A DNA stretch of 64,000 nucleotides from Picosynechococcus sp. PCC 7002 (GTDB lineage Bacteria; Cyanobacteriota; Cyanobacteriia; Cyanobacteriales; MRBY01): positions 62,001 through 126,000 of the forward strand of contig NZ_CAWLFA010000001.1 of the NCBI RefSeq assembly GCF_963860125.1. Reading direction: 5' to 3'. Made by a program: the position numbers and the translations under genes. The stretch's first letter is position 1. Each line of letters opens with the position of its first letter. Shown here one piece after another: positions 1 to 8,803 of the stretch. A model generated the notes under the pieces. The model saw only the letters and a list, made by a program, of their open reading frames with translations. It was not told the DNA's origin and did no database searches.

Positions 1-608
1 CCACGCACAAGGGTTTGTTGGGCTTCAGTGGCCGTTGTCCCCGTTGTGTAAATGTCGTCGATCAGCAAAATAGGCTGGCGCAATCCTTGGGATATGACTT
101 TAGGGTTAAGGGAAAAAGCCCGTTGCAGTTCCCGTTGTCGTTGTGCCACCGTCAGTTCAAAGAGGGCTTGGGTTGCTTTTGGGCGTTGGAGAAGCTGGGC
201 TTCGTAGCGCAATCCGGTGACTTGGGCAAATTGACGGGCGATAATCTCGGCTTGGTTAAAACCCCGTTGCTGTTGTTTTGCGGGGTGCATTGGGATGGGG
301 ATAACGGTTAATTTTTGCTGGTTTGGAAAGGATTTTCGCCATTGCGAACCCAATTGGGTACCGAGCCAGCGTCCCAGTTGAGGGCAATTGTCGTATTTCA
401 TTGTGGCGATCGCCCGTTTGAGGCTGCCGTCATACTGGCCCCAGACGAATAGCGGCAGATCGTTTTGCCAGTGACGTTTAGGATTGATGAGCTTTGTTTT
501 TTGTAATTGGCGATCGCAGTCCCGACAGACGATATTTTCTCCAGGGCGATCGCAGAGGGGACATTTATCCTGAAGAAATAGGGAAAAGAAATCTTGAAAA
601 AGTTTCAT
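1..608 (-). CDS. comF: ComF family phosphoribosyltransferase (3' end cut by window edge)
   Basis: Reading the minus strand from the ATG at 608 gives an open frame that runs off the left edge. The N-terminus has a four-cysteine zinc-finger pattern (CPLC, then CRDC about 20 residues later). The last visible part carries a type I phosphoribosyltransferase PRPP loop (ILLIDDIYTTGTTATEA). This is the ComF/GntX layout: zinc ribbon plus PRTase domain, implicated in DNA uptake and competence in other bacteria. The start codon overlaps the stop of the upstream toxin gene (ATGA, 605-608), implying translational coupling to the toxin-antitoxin pair. About 200 residues are visible; the family is usually about 220-240. 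Confidence 0.88.
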   Translation of the reverse strand, partial: MKLFQDFFSLFLQDKCPLCDRPGENIVCRDCDRQLQKTKLINPKRHWQNDLPLFVWGQYDGSLKRAIATMKYDNCPQLGRWLGTQLGSQWRKSFPNQQKLTVIPIPMHPAKQQQRGFNQAEIIARQFAQVTGLRYEAQLLQRPKATQALFELTVAQRQRELQRAFSLNPKVISQGLRQPILLIDDIYTTGTTATEAQQTLVR

Positions 609-1024
609 GATTGCCAAGGATTAACAACATCGATGCCACAATGATGAAAATCGTCAATATTGCGAGTCGCGATAATACCTTGGTTGATCAAACAAATCGC
701 CGCAATCTGAGCATCAAACTGAGATATTGGCCTTCCTTGTCTTCGCCGCGCAGATGAAATGTCTGCAAAAGCAATGGCGGCCTCATCATCAAAAGCGAGA
801 ATCTTATGGCGAAACTCCATTTGGAACATATTCCGAGCCGCTTGAGTGAGCTGCTCCCGTCGCTGTCCCTCTGGCAAAGTGGCAATACCATAAAGAATTT
901 CTGCTTGAGTGATCGCTGTAATAAAAAGTTCTGTACGGTTTTTTTGGGCAATCCAAGCTTTCACCAGATGGGAGCCTTGGGGCTTCATGAGCTCAGAAAG
1001 AACATTTGTATCTAAAATAATCAC
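605..1024 (-). CDS. PIN-domain toxin, FitB/VapC type
   Basis: A 139-residue PIN-domain protein starting with GTG. The acidic residues expected of a VapC/FitB ribonuclease are present: D5 in the opening ILDTNVLSE motif, the glutamate of AEILYG, the aspartate of the FDAQIA segment, and the late TRNIDDF motif. By family, these enzymes cut RNA and are neutralised by a partner antitoxin encoded just upstream. Here that partner (1031-1270) ends 6 nt before the toxin start. The toxin stop overlaps the comF start by 4 nt, so all three genes can be one transcript. Targets cannot be inferred from sequence. Confidence 0.85.
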   Translation of the reverse strand: MIILDTNVLSELMKPQGSHLVKAWIAQKNRTELFITAITQAEILYGIATLPEGQRREQLTQAARNMFQMEFRHKILAFDDEAAIAFADISSARRRQGRPISQFDAQIAAICLINQGIIATRNIDDFHHCGIDVVNPWQS

Positions 1025-1030
1025 CGTGCT

Positions 1031-1270
1031 TCAAGCGAGAAAGACATCGCGAATTTTTTCCCGGGGGGGTAAGGGAATTTCAAATTCATCGAATTCTTGA
1101 AAATGTTGGGCGATCGCCTCCACCAAATTTTGTGATGACTCCTCTGCAACTAAAGCTTTTTGCAATATATCAATAATTTCTGCTTCGAGGGTACGTCCAT
1201 GTTTCTGGGCACGTTCTTGTAAACGCTCGCTGAGATGCCGATCTAAATCGTGAATTGAGATGCTGGCCAT
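1031..1270 (-). CDS. FitA-like ribbon-helix-helix antitoxin
   Basis: A 79-residue protein. Its first 40 residues fit the FitA/Arc-type ribbon-helix-helix family: a short beta strand ASISIHDLD, then helices with ERAQKHGRTLEAEI. The C-terminal part (FEIPLPPREKIRDVF) is the kind of flexible segment that wraps around a PIN toxin. By family it binds its own promoter as a dimer and blocks the toxin encoded 6 nt downstream. The Shine-Dalgarno is weak. The promoter must lie in the roughly 45 nt between this start and the terminator of the cupin gene behind it. Confidence 0.85.
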   Translation of the reverse strand: MASISIHDLDRHLSERLQERAQKHGRTLEAEIIDILQKALVAEESSQNLVEAIAQHFQEFDEFEIPLPPREKIRDVFLA

Positions 1271-1314
1271 ATTTTTTTAGGCGTAATTGTCTAACTTCGA
1301 TTGTAATGTGTCAT

Positions 1315-1341
1315 AAAAAAACTCCCTCAGACAGAAGGAGT
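1315..1341 (-). terminator. Intrinsic terminator of the bicupin gene
   Basis: Read on the minus strand, ACTCCT pairs with GGGAGT (one G-T wobble) around a 9-nt loop and is followed by seven T. It sits 26 nt past the bicupin stop and isolates that gene from the antitoxin-toxin-comF transcript. Confidence 0.7.
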
Positions 1342-1366
1342 AATCTGCACTAACGAGTGTTTTTCA

Positions 1367-2278
1367 TTACTTGGCGAATTGAATGTCTAAGGTACGCATA
1401 TAAATTTGCATCCCTGCATCCTGTACCGGAAAAACAAAGGCATCTTCGTCAGACTCATTGTGGTGGGAATGCCAAAGGCTCGGCGGCGTCACAAAGACAC
1501 TATTGGGCTGCCACATTACTTTCACTGGGTTGATGATATTGCCATCGTTATCAAGGGATTTGCCGATCAATGTGTAGGTATTTTCTTTCGCTGAAACCGC
1601 TAAATCTAAGGCAATGGAATTGTGACGGTGGGGCTTTTGGGAAGAATGGGGCGGCACCAGATTATACAAAGACCACATGGTGTGGGTGGCGGTGCGGGTT
1701 GCTTCGCTTTCGGGGTTGCCTAAAATCACACCGTTACGGTTGAGGTTGCGACGAATGCCTTCTTCCCGGATACGTTCAATTTCGCTGTTGAGATATTCGC
1801 TGGCATAGAAAGCGGGTTCAAAGCGCGGAGCAGTGGGCCGAACGCCAAGATAAGCCAACATTGGTGCGTCGTGAACCCAATAGAGCGCACTATCTTCATC
1901 GGCATAGTGGGTAACGCCTGCATTCATTGGCAGGGTAAAGGAATCACCTTTTTTCCATTCGAGCACGCCATATTCAGTTTCGGTACGCCCGGCACCACGC
2001 ATCACATAAAAAACTTCAGAACTGGAAGCGGCGATCGCCGGAATCTGTTCCCCAGCATTAATCCGAATGTAGTTAGCGAGAAGATTCGGAGTCGTGGCGG
2101 GGTATTTTGTCCCCAGTTCCACCGCAAGGTCGAGGGGGATGACCCGTGTTTCACCGGATTCATGGAGGCTGGCCGGAAATGCACGAATGGGTACATCTGC
2201 TAAACGCGGATTGGCTGCCTTGTGATATTCCCAGCTGAGAGCTGTCTTTTGCCAAGTCTGATTCATGACATTTTCCAT
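1367..2278 (-). CDS. Bicupin protein, gentisate-dioxygenase-like
   Basis: A 303-residue protein with two cupin barrels. The first holds the EVFYVMRGAGRTE strand and an EWKKGDSFTLP turn; the second holds PHRHNS and WHSHHN, the likely metal-binding histidines. Overall layout resembles gentisate 1,2-dioxygenase and related ring-cleaving bicupins, but no aromatic-degradation genes lie nearby, so the substrate is unknown. I chose the ATG at 2278 because a GGGAG lies 7 nt upstream; the in-frame ATG at 2266 is an alternative, and the frame extends to 2344 without a convincing start. A terminator follows at 1315-1341, so it is probably monocistronic. Confidence 0.7.
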   Translation of the reverse strand: MENVMNQTWQKTALSWEYHKAANPRLADVPIRAFPASLHESGETRVIPLDLAVELGTKYPATTPNLLANYIRINAGEQIPAIAASSSEVFYVMRGAGRTETEYGVLEWKKGDSFTLPMNAGVTHYADEDSALYWVHDAPMLAYLGVRPTAPRFEPAFYASEYLNSEIERIREEGIRRNLNRNGVILGNPESEATRTATHTMWSLYNLVPPHSSQKPHRHNSIALDLAVSAKENTYTLIGKSLDNDGNIINPVKVMWQPNSVFVTPPSLWHSHHNESDEDAFVFPVQDAGMQIYMRTLDIQFAK

Positions 2279-2483
2279 ATCCCGACTCCCGCTCAACCTA
2301 AATTGATGCCTAAAGAAAAATGTCTCTCCGCGACGCCCTATCAAGCCATTGTTTGGGTCGATGCAAAGAGATGTTTAATCAAAGTTAACATGAATGCCAG
2401 TAATAACAGTACATTTAGCAACAAAATCCCTAAAGGATGCCATTGTTTATGCTAATCACGGCAATGTTTTTTACTTACTTTGT

Positions 2484-3443
2484 CTACTTGTAAAAGTCGT
2501 TGGTTGAAGTAGAGGCAATGGGTTCGTAAACTTTTTCTTTTTCCACATGGGGAGCCAATTGTAGCTCTGGCAGAATCGGGTGAAAGGGCTGATGGAGACT
2601 AATCATTTGGGCGAGGGTTTTTTTCAATTCAGTGCGGGGCACAATCGCATCCACAAACCCATGTTGGAGTAAATATTCAGATGTCTGAAAATCGTCAGGA
2701 AGTTTTTCGCGCAATGTTTGTTCAATGACGCGGCGTCCAGCAAAACCGATGGTTGCTTTGGGTTCGGCAAGAATCAAATCGCCCAACATCGCAAAGCTAG
2801 CGGTGACGCCCCCGGTGGTGGGATTAGTCAAAACAGGGATGTAGAGTAATTTTTTGGTGCGATGGCGTTCGAGGGCACCAGAGATTTTCGCCATCTGCAT
2901 CAGACTGAGCATGCCCTCTTGCATTCTTGCTCCACCAGAAGCACAAACAACCACCACGGGTAAACCTTCGGCGGTGCCATGTTCTACGAGGCGACAAATT
3001 TTTTCGCCGACAACGGATCCCATGCTGCCGCCCATAAAGCCAAAGTCCATCACTGCCAAAGCAAGGGGTAAACCGTCAATCAGTCCTGTGCCAGTGATTA
3101 CAGCATCGGTGAGGTTCGTTTTCTCTTGGTAATCTTTGAGGCGATCGCTATAGGCTTTTTTGTCGCGGAATTTCAGGGGGTCGGTCGGCGCGACATTCTG
3201 ACTAATTTCTGTCCAGGTGCCTTCGTCAATCAATTGGCGTACCCGTTCCCGACTGCCGACCCGGTTATGGAAGCCACACTCTTTACAGACCATTTGATTG
3301 TTGCGGAGGTCTTTAGTGTAGGTGAGAGCATCGCAGGATTTGCATTTCGTCCAGAGGCCATCGGCAATCTCGCGCTCCTGTTGGGGCTGGAGCTGGGTTT
3401 CAGAATTTTGGCGATTTGCGGCAAACCAATCAAAAAGAGACAT
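2484..3443 (-). CDS. accD: Acetyl-CoA carboxylase carboxyltransferase subunit beta
   Basis: A 319-residue protein that, with AccA, transfers the carboxyl group from biotin to acetyl-CoA to make malonyl-CoA for fatty acid synthesis. The family zinc ribbon is complete: C34, C37, C53 and C56. The crotonase-like core shows the [18 protein letters not shown] and [10 protein letters not shown] oxyanion-loop segments. Length fits the family. accA, accB and accC are not in this window, which is normal for cyanobacteria. A 69-residue gene ends 27 nt upstream on the same strand and may share its transcript. Confidence 0.97.
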
Positions 3444-3469
3444 AGGCGATTAGGGCGAAACACAAGGGT

Positions 3470-3679
3470 TTAGGGGTCATCTTCTGGGGGACTGAGCAGC
3501 AGTAAGGCGGTCCATTGATCAGGCGATCGCACCTGGAGGGCAGCTTGGCTTCCTTGCCCAAAATAAATGCCCAGTCCAATATCTAAAACGCGGTTGGGGA
3601 TACTGTGGGCGGTGAGAATTTCTCCCATCATCTCAGCTTCCCAACGGGCTTTTGTGGTTTTAATTGTAATCCAAGTCAC
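3470..3679 (-). CDS. Small DUF2007-like protein
   Basis: A 69-residue protein (MTWITIKTTKARWEAEMMGE at the start) resembling the DUF2007 or 'putative signal transducing protein' family: an N-terminal beta-alpha unit with conserved A/E pattern (transfer between sequence copies, EAEMMGEILTAHSIP), then a glycine-rich strand region. No catalytic residues are evident. It lies 26 nt upstream of accD on the same strand, so co-transcription is likely. The family assignment is from memory and function is unknown. Confidence 0.6.
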   Translation of the reverse strand: MTWITIKTTKARWEAEMMGEILTAHSIPNRVLDIGLGIYFGQGSQAALQVRSPDQWTALLLLSPPEDDP

Positions 3680-3830
3680 AGTTTAGAAAAAGACAAAAGG
3701 TAGAGGTGCCTAAAGTACAAGGACAATTCTAAATGGTTTATTTCAACAAAAACCTCAATTGATCTGGGCAAATGCGGCGGGAGCCATCTCCTATAATGAT
3801 CGGGTTTATCTTGTGTGCGGAGTTAAAAAA

Positions 3831-4229
3831 ATGTCGTCTTTGCCCCATAAGCAGATCGGTGTCGCCGTTATTCGCGATCGCCAAGGAAAAATTTTAATTG
3901 ATCGCCGTTTAGACCAAGGGGAAATGGCGGGCCTGTGGGAGTTTCCTGGGGGGAAGATCGAACCAGGGGAAACAGTAGAAGCCTGTATTGCGCGAGAAAT
4001 CCAAGAAGAAATTAATCTCCAGGTAGAGGTGGGCGATCGCCTTATGCTAATTGAACATGATTACCCGAAATTCAAAGTTTCACTCCATGTGCATTGGTGC
4101 AGTGTCCTGGCCGGAGAGGCCAAACCCCTTGAATGTGCAGAGATTTTGTGGGTCAATCCCGGCGAATTGGGGCAATACCAGTTTCCAGAAGCCAATCAAG
4201 CGATCATCGAGGCAATTCAAGAAAGCTAA
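3831..4229 (+). CDS. mutT: MutT-type Nudix hydrolase (8-oxo-dGTP diphosphatase)
   Basis: A 132-residue Nudix protein with the full box: a glycine in FPGGKIEPGE, then REIQEEI. The segment GLWEFPGGKIEPGE is typical of MutT, which removes 8-oxo-dGTP from the nucleotide pool and prevents A-to-C errors. I start it at the ATG at 3831, preceded by GGAG at an 8-nt gap; the frame runs 24 residues further back but that extension has no Nudix homology. A TATAAT hexamer at 3792-3797 could be its -10 box. It converges on rnc. Confidence 0.85.
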   Translation: MSSLPHKQIGVAVIRDRQGKILIDRRLDQGEMAGLWEFPGGKIEPGETVEACIAREIQEEINLQVEVGDRLMLIEHDYPKFKVSLHVHWCSVLAGEAKPLECAEILWVNPGELGQYQFPEANQAIIEAIQES

Positions 4230-4336
4230 ATGGAACCCTAAATCTGGGCCAATCGTCTAAGAATTTTAGTTTGGGTGTGAGGACAATAGAAGGGCGTCGG
4301 GGGATCGTAACTCAGGCCAGATCTCCGGGCGCTTTT

Positions 4337-5056
4337 CTATGGCTGAGGCGTGAAATTTTCGAGGGGGGCGATCGCCTCAAAGGCCATGCGGGCGGCAGCT
4401 TGTTCAGCGGCTTTTTTAGAACGACCAACCCCTTTACCGAGCAAAGTATCCCCCAGCTTCACTTCCGCCAAAAATCGTTCTTCTTCGTGGCGAAATTCTG
4501 GATTTTCAGTCACTTGGTAGGTGGGGAGTTTTTGGTATTCCCCTTGGCTCCAGGTTTGCAGGGCATCTTTATAGTTTTCCCGGGCTGGATCTTGTTTAAT
4601 CTCAGCGGCTTTGTGGCGGAGATGCTCATCGAGCCAAGGGTGCACAAGGCTTAAATCGTTGGTGGTGAGGAATAAGGCCCCCAACATTGCTTCAAAGGCA
4701 TCGGCCAACAGGGAAATTTCCCCAGCACCGTGGTAATGGCCGTGGTAGGACAAATATTTTTTGAGATTGTAGCGGTGGGCAAATTCTGCCAGGGTGCGAT
4801 CGCTCACGAGGATCGACCGAATGGCGGCAAATTCTCCCACGGGTTCAGCGGGATATTCGGCGTAGAGCACTTCAGACGCGGCCAGACGCACCACCGCATC
4901 GCCGATAAATTCTAACTGTTCATAATTTTTGTCGGGGGAAATGCTGGGGTGGGTGAGGGCCAGATCCAGTAAATCCCAGCGCATACCATGGTAATCGGGG
5001 AGGCCGAGGCGATCGATGAGGCGACGGAGGCTTTTTTGACGTTGGGGAGGAACCAT
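4337..5056 (-). CDS. rnc: Ribonuclease III
   Basis: A 239-residue RNase III with an N-terminal endonuclease domain and a C-terminal dsRNA-binding domain. The signature helix NYEQLEFIGDAV supplies E49 and D53, and DAFEAMLGA supplies D119 and E122, the four metal ligands of the active site. The dsRBD includes the closing GRSKKAAEQAAA helix. It processes rRNA precursors and structured mRNAs. Cyanobacteria often carry several RNase III paralogues; this is a full-length two-domain form, not mini-III. Confidence 0.95.
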   Translation of the reverse strand: MVPPQRQKSLRRLIDRLGLPDYHGMRWDLLDLALTHPSISPDKNYEQLEFIGDAVVRLAASEVLYAEYPAEPVGEFAAIRSILVSDRTLAEFAHRYNLKKYLSYHGHYHGAGEISLLADAFEAMLGALFLTTNDLSLVHPWLDEHLRHKAAEIKQDPARENYKDALQTWSQGEYQKLPTYQVTENPEFRHEEERFLAEVKLGDTLLGKGVGRSKKAAEQAAARMAFEAIAPLENFTPQP

Positions 5057-5151
5057 GGAAATACTAAGATAGCAAAAGTAGGGAACTTTGCCTGGTGATT
5101 TTCGTCTACTCTCTACACCATAGCAATTTGAGGCAACATCAGCGGAGAATT

Positions 5152-5652
5152 ATGGGCTTTTTTGGGCAACGGATCACACGGCTCACTCAGTTAACCCTAG
5201 GCTCTGCCTTGGTCGCGGCGGGCTTATTTCCCAGCCCTGGGGCGATCGCCAAACCGGATCGTAAACCCGAACCGACAATCGTGCAGCAATCTTCGGGGTC
5301 TAGTCAGGGGCTTCCTGGCCGCCAAACGTGGCAAGGCATCCTGGCCGATATTCGTAGTCAATATCAAACCATTCCAGACAGCCGCTTTACCCAGTTACAG
5401 GGGGATGATTTTTTTCGGAATCAGCTTTTTTCTTTGTTTTGGGGGCAAACGGGCGATCGCCGCACCATCCAAGAAATTCTTGTCGATCTGCTGCTGAATG
5501 GCTCCCGTTCCCAAACTTCCCAAGGCTATTACTTTTACGACGTGGATCGCCGCTGCCTCCCTCCGGGCCAACAACAACGCCTCGCCAGCGGTAAACCGAT
5601 TCCCCCAGGCATCCTACAAAAGTGCGGGCGGCCAATTTTCCGGAATTATTGA
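5152..5652 (+). CDS. Secreted hypothetical protein
   Basis: A 166-residue protein I do not recognise. The first 33 residues look like a Sec signal peptide: a basic start, a hydrophobic stretch LTLGSALVAAGLF and a probable AIA cleavage site before KPD. The mature part is hydrophilic, with a Ser/Gln-rich linker and a compact C-terminal region ending in CGRPIFRNY; it has two cysteines. The ATG at 5152 is preferred (GGAGA 4 nt upstream) over an ORF start 19 codons earlier, because only this start places the basic residues directly ahead of the hydrophobic core. UPF0182 follows 43 nt downstream. Confidence 0.6.
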   Translation: MGFFGQRITRLTQLTLGSALVAAGLFPSPGAIAKPDRKPEPTIVQQSSGSSQGLPGRQTWQGILADIRSQYQTIPDSRFTQLQGDDFFRNQLFSLFWGQTGDRRTIQEILVDLLLNGSRSQTSQGYYFYDVDRRCLPPGQQQRLASGKPIPPGILQKCGRPIFRNY

Positions 5653-5695
5653 TCGAGCGTGATTTTTAGGCCAGCAAGTCGATACAATCGGCACC

Positions 5696-8600
5696 ATGGA
5701 TAAAAAATGGTCACTAATTATCTATCTATGCTGTGCGATCGCCGCCGGCTGGGGTCTATTTGAATTAGTCTCCCGTTTCCTCGTTGAACAATTTTGGTTC
5801 GCTGAGCTAGGGTATCGTTCTGTCTTTTTGAAGCAGGTTTCCCTACGCATTGGCCTGTGGAGTCTTGGTTTTTGTGGCTCCTTTGTGTTCCTCTGGATAA
5901 ATTACCGGGTGGTTGACCGCCAGGAATGGCAAATAATCCCGGATCAGTCGGGGGGCGATCGCCAAACCAATGTGCCCCGCCCTCCGTTGCAATGGTGGCA
6001 AAAATTTTTCCTCGAACCCATCCCCTATCACAAGAAAATTCCCGAATCACCGGCGATTAATTTTCGGGGATTACTGCTGTTAATGGCCGGGTTTAGCCTG
6101 TTGATTGTCTTGATTTTGTTCCACTACGGCTCGGTGGTCTGGGAAATGGGACAACGGGACATGAGCCTGCCGCTAATTACCCCTGCTTTACCGGATCCCC
6201 TGGCATTCAAATCATTGCGCAGTTTGTGGCAATTTACCCAACAGCAAATCTGGCGTTTGGGGTTAGCTGTGGTGGTGTTGGGGGGCATCCTTTGGCGACG
6301 GTGGTTTTCCTTGCGGGCGATCGCCGTGGTTTTAAGTCTCTGTTTCGGGACGATCCTGGCGAATAATTGGGTGCGGATATTCCAGGGTTGGTTTGGGGTG
6401 CCCTTCAGCCAAATTGATCCGATCTATAACCATGATGCTGGTTTCTATGTTTTTACCCTGCCCCTGTGGCAAATCCTCGACTTTTGGTTTGAGGGTTTAT
6501 TTCTCTATGGTTTGGTGAGTGTCACCCTGTACTATCTGCTATCTGGCGATAGTTTTTCCCAGGGGCAGTTTCCGGGCTTTAGTCCAGCCCAGTTACGGCA
6601 TCTCAATCTCTTGGCGGGCCTCCTCTTCCTCGCCGTGGCCGGACGCCATTGGTTAGTACGTTATGAGCTGCTCTACTCCAAGCTGGGGGTGGTTTATGGG
6701 GTGAGCTATACCAATATCAACGTCGATCAACACGTGGAAATTCTCCTCACAGTTTTGGCCTTGGCGATCGCCGCTTGGTGTTTAGGGCAATTCTGGCGTT
6801 ATCCCCACCGCCGTACCGTTTCTATCCGTCGCCAACAGCCCCAGGTGTTAAAGGGCATTCTTTTGTATATCGGCGTTATGGCCATCGGTGCTATTCTCTC
6901 TGCCGGGACCCAACGTCTCATCGTGCAACCGAATGAATTAGCCCGGGAGCGTCCCTATCTGGAATACAGCATCGCCTCCACCCGTAGAGCTTTTGGGCTA
7001 GATGCCATCGAGTCACGGGTGTTTAATCCAGAGGGGGAACTCACCGCCTCCGACATTGACAGCAATCCCCTAACCATCAACAACATCCGCCTATGGGACA
7101 GTCGCCCCATCCTGCAAACTAACCGCCAATTGCAGCAAATCCGGCTGTATTATCGCTTTTCGGATGCTGATATTGATCGCTATACCCTACGCCTAAACCC
7201 AGACCAAAATCCCAGCCAACAACAGGTGATCATTGCCCCCAGGGAGCTAGATTATGAAGCGGTGCCAGAACAAGCAAAGACTTGGGTGAACAAGCATCTC
7301 ATTTATACCCATGGCTATGGTTTTACGGTGAGTCCAGTCAACCGGGCTGAGGAGACTGGCTTACCCCAATATTATGTACAGGATATTGGGGCCGGGGCGA
7401 CGGCAGATAATGGCAATTTGACTACCTTAACCCCAGCGGTACGGGAGGCAATTCCCATTGGTCAACCGCGCATTTACTACGGTGAGCTGACCAATAACTA
7501 CGTGATGACCGATACCAAGGTGCAGGAGTTGGACTATCCCAGTGGGGAAGATAACCGCTACAACACCTACGACGGGACGGGGGGCATTGCCTTTGGGAAT
7601 CCTTTGAAACGTTTGTTTTTCGCGCAATATCTCCGGGATTGGCGGATTTTGTTATCCAATGATCTCACCGGTGATACTCGCTTGTTGATGCGACGCAATA
7701 TTAATCAACGGGTGCGGGCGATCGCCCCATTTTTGCGGTTTGATCGTGATCCCTACCTTGTGTCAGCTGACATTGGTGAGACCAACCGCCTCGGCGAAAA
7801 AAATTACCTCTATTGGATTTTGGATGCCTACACCACCAGTGACCATTATCCCTATGCCGATCCGGGGCGACATCCTTTCAACTACATCCGCAACTCCGTC
7901 AAGGTGGTGATCAATGCCTACAATGGCACGGTGCGTTTTTATATCGCCGATGCCGCCGATCCGATGATCCAAACTTGGGCAAGGGCCTTTCCAGAATTGT
8001 TTCGTTCCTTTGCCGAATTGCCCGATGGTTTAAAAGAACACCTGCGCTATCCAACTGACTTGTTTAATGTGCAGTCCGAACGCCTCCTGAGCTATCACAT
8101 GCAGGATCCCCAGGTTTTCTATAACCGCGAAGACCAGTGGGAAATTCCCCAGGAAGTTTATGGAAATGAACCCCAGGAGATCGCCCCCTACTATCTGATC
8201 ATGCGGCTACCCACGGCCACTTCAGAGGAATTTATTTTGCTCCATCCCTATACCCCCACCAGTCGCCCTAATTTAATTGCCTGGTTAGCGGGCCGCGCCG
8301 ATGGAGAACATTACGGCAAGCTGTTACTTTACCAATTCCCGAAACAGAAGTTGATTTATGGGCCGGATCAAATTGAAGCCCTCATTAAACAAGACCCGGT
8401 TATTTCCCAGCAAATTTCCCTCTGGAATCGAGAAGGTTCCCGGGCAGTGCAGGGCAAGTTATTGGTAATTCCCATCGAACAGTCGCTCCTCTATGTGGAA
8501 CCCCTTTACCTAGAGGCCGAAGAAAATAGCGTCCCGACCTTGGCACGGGTGATCGTGGTTTATAACAACCAAATTGTGATGTCCCGCACCTTGGAAACAG

Positions 8601-8698
8601 CCCTCAACACGATTTTTCGTCCGGAGCAAGTAGCGCCCCAGGAGGAGACGATTTTTCGGGATCTAGAAACAGATGTGGTCGTTCCACCACCTGTCTAG
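5696..8698 (+). CDS. UPF0182 family large integral membrane protein
   Basis: A 1000-residue protein of the UPF0182 (COG1615) family. The first roughly 400 residues contain about seven hydrophobic segments, for example LIIYLCCAIAAGWGLFELV and LLLLMAGFSLLIVLILF, separated by basic loops. The rest is a large soluble part rich in Tyr, Arg and Asp (region starting YLEYSIASTRRAFGLD), which is the most conserved segment of the family. Function is unknown, and the length fits cyanobacterial and actinobacterial members. The region upstream carries no obvious operon partner. Confidence 0.9.
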   Translation: MDKKWSLIIYLCCAIAAGWGLFELVSRFLVEQFWFAELGYRSVFLKQVSLRIGLWSLGFCGSFVFLWINYRVVDRQEWQIIPDQSGGDRQTNVPRPPLQWWQKFFLEPIPYHKKIPESPAINFRGLLLLMAGFSLLIVLILFHYGSVVWEMGQRDMSLPLITPALPDPLAFKSLRSLWQFTQQQIWRLGLAVVVLGGILWRRWFSLRAIAVVLSLCFGTILANNWVRIFQGWFGVPFSQIDPIYNHDAGFYVFTLPLWQILDFWFEGLFLYGLVSVTLYYLLSGDSFSQGQFPGFSPAQLRHLNLLAGLLFLAVAGRHWLVRYELLYSKLGVVYGVSYTNINVDQHVEILLTVLALAIAAWCLGQFWRYPHRRTVSIRRQQPQVLKGILLYIGVMAIGAILSAGTQRLIVQPNELARERPYLEYSIASTRRAFGLDAIESRVFNPEGELTASDIDSNPLTINNIRLWDSRPILQTNRQLQQIRLYYRFSDADIDRYTLRLNPDQNPSQQQVIIAPRELDYEAVPEQAKTWVNKHLIYTHGYGFTVSPVNRAEETGLPQYYVQDIGAGATADNGNLTTLTPAVREAIPIGQPRIYYGELTNNYVMTDTKVQELDYPSGEDNRYNTYDGTGGIAFGNPLKRLFFAQYLRDWRILLSNDLTGDTRLLMRRNINQRVRAIAPFLRFDRDPYLVSADIGETNRLGEKNYLYWILDAYTTSDHYPYADPGRHPFNYIRNSVKVVINAYNGTVRFYIADAADPMIQTWARAFPELFRSFAELPDGLKEHLRYPTDLFNVQSERLLSYHMQDPQVFYNREDQWEIPQEVYGNEPQEIAPYYLIMRLPTATSEEFILLHPYTPTSRPNLIAWLAGRADGEHYGKLLLYQFPKQKLIYGPDQIEALIKQDPVISQQISLWNREGSRAVQGKLLVIPIEQSLLYVEPLYLEAEENSVPTLARVIVVYNNQIVMSRTLETALNTIFRPEQVAPQEETIFRDLETDVVVPPPV

Positions 8699-8803
8699 GG
8701 AAATTGCCCTTCAGCGCAAATATCACAATTTATGAGCGATCGCCTTTTGCGGCGGTGACCTGAACCATCATGAAGGGATTAGTGATGGATTTGGTAATAA
8801 CCC

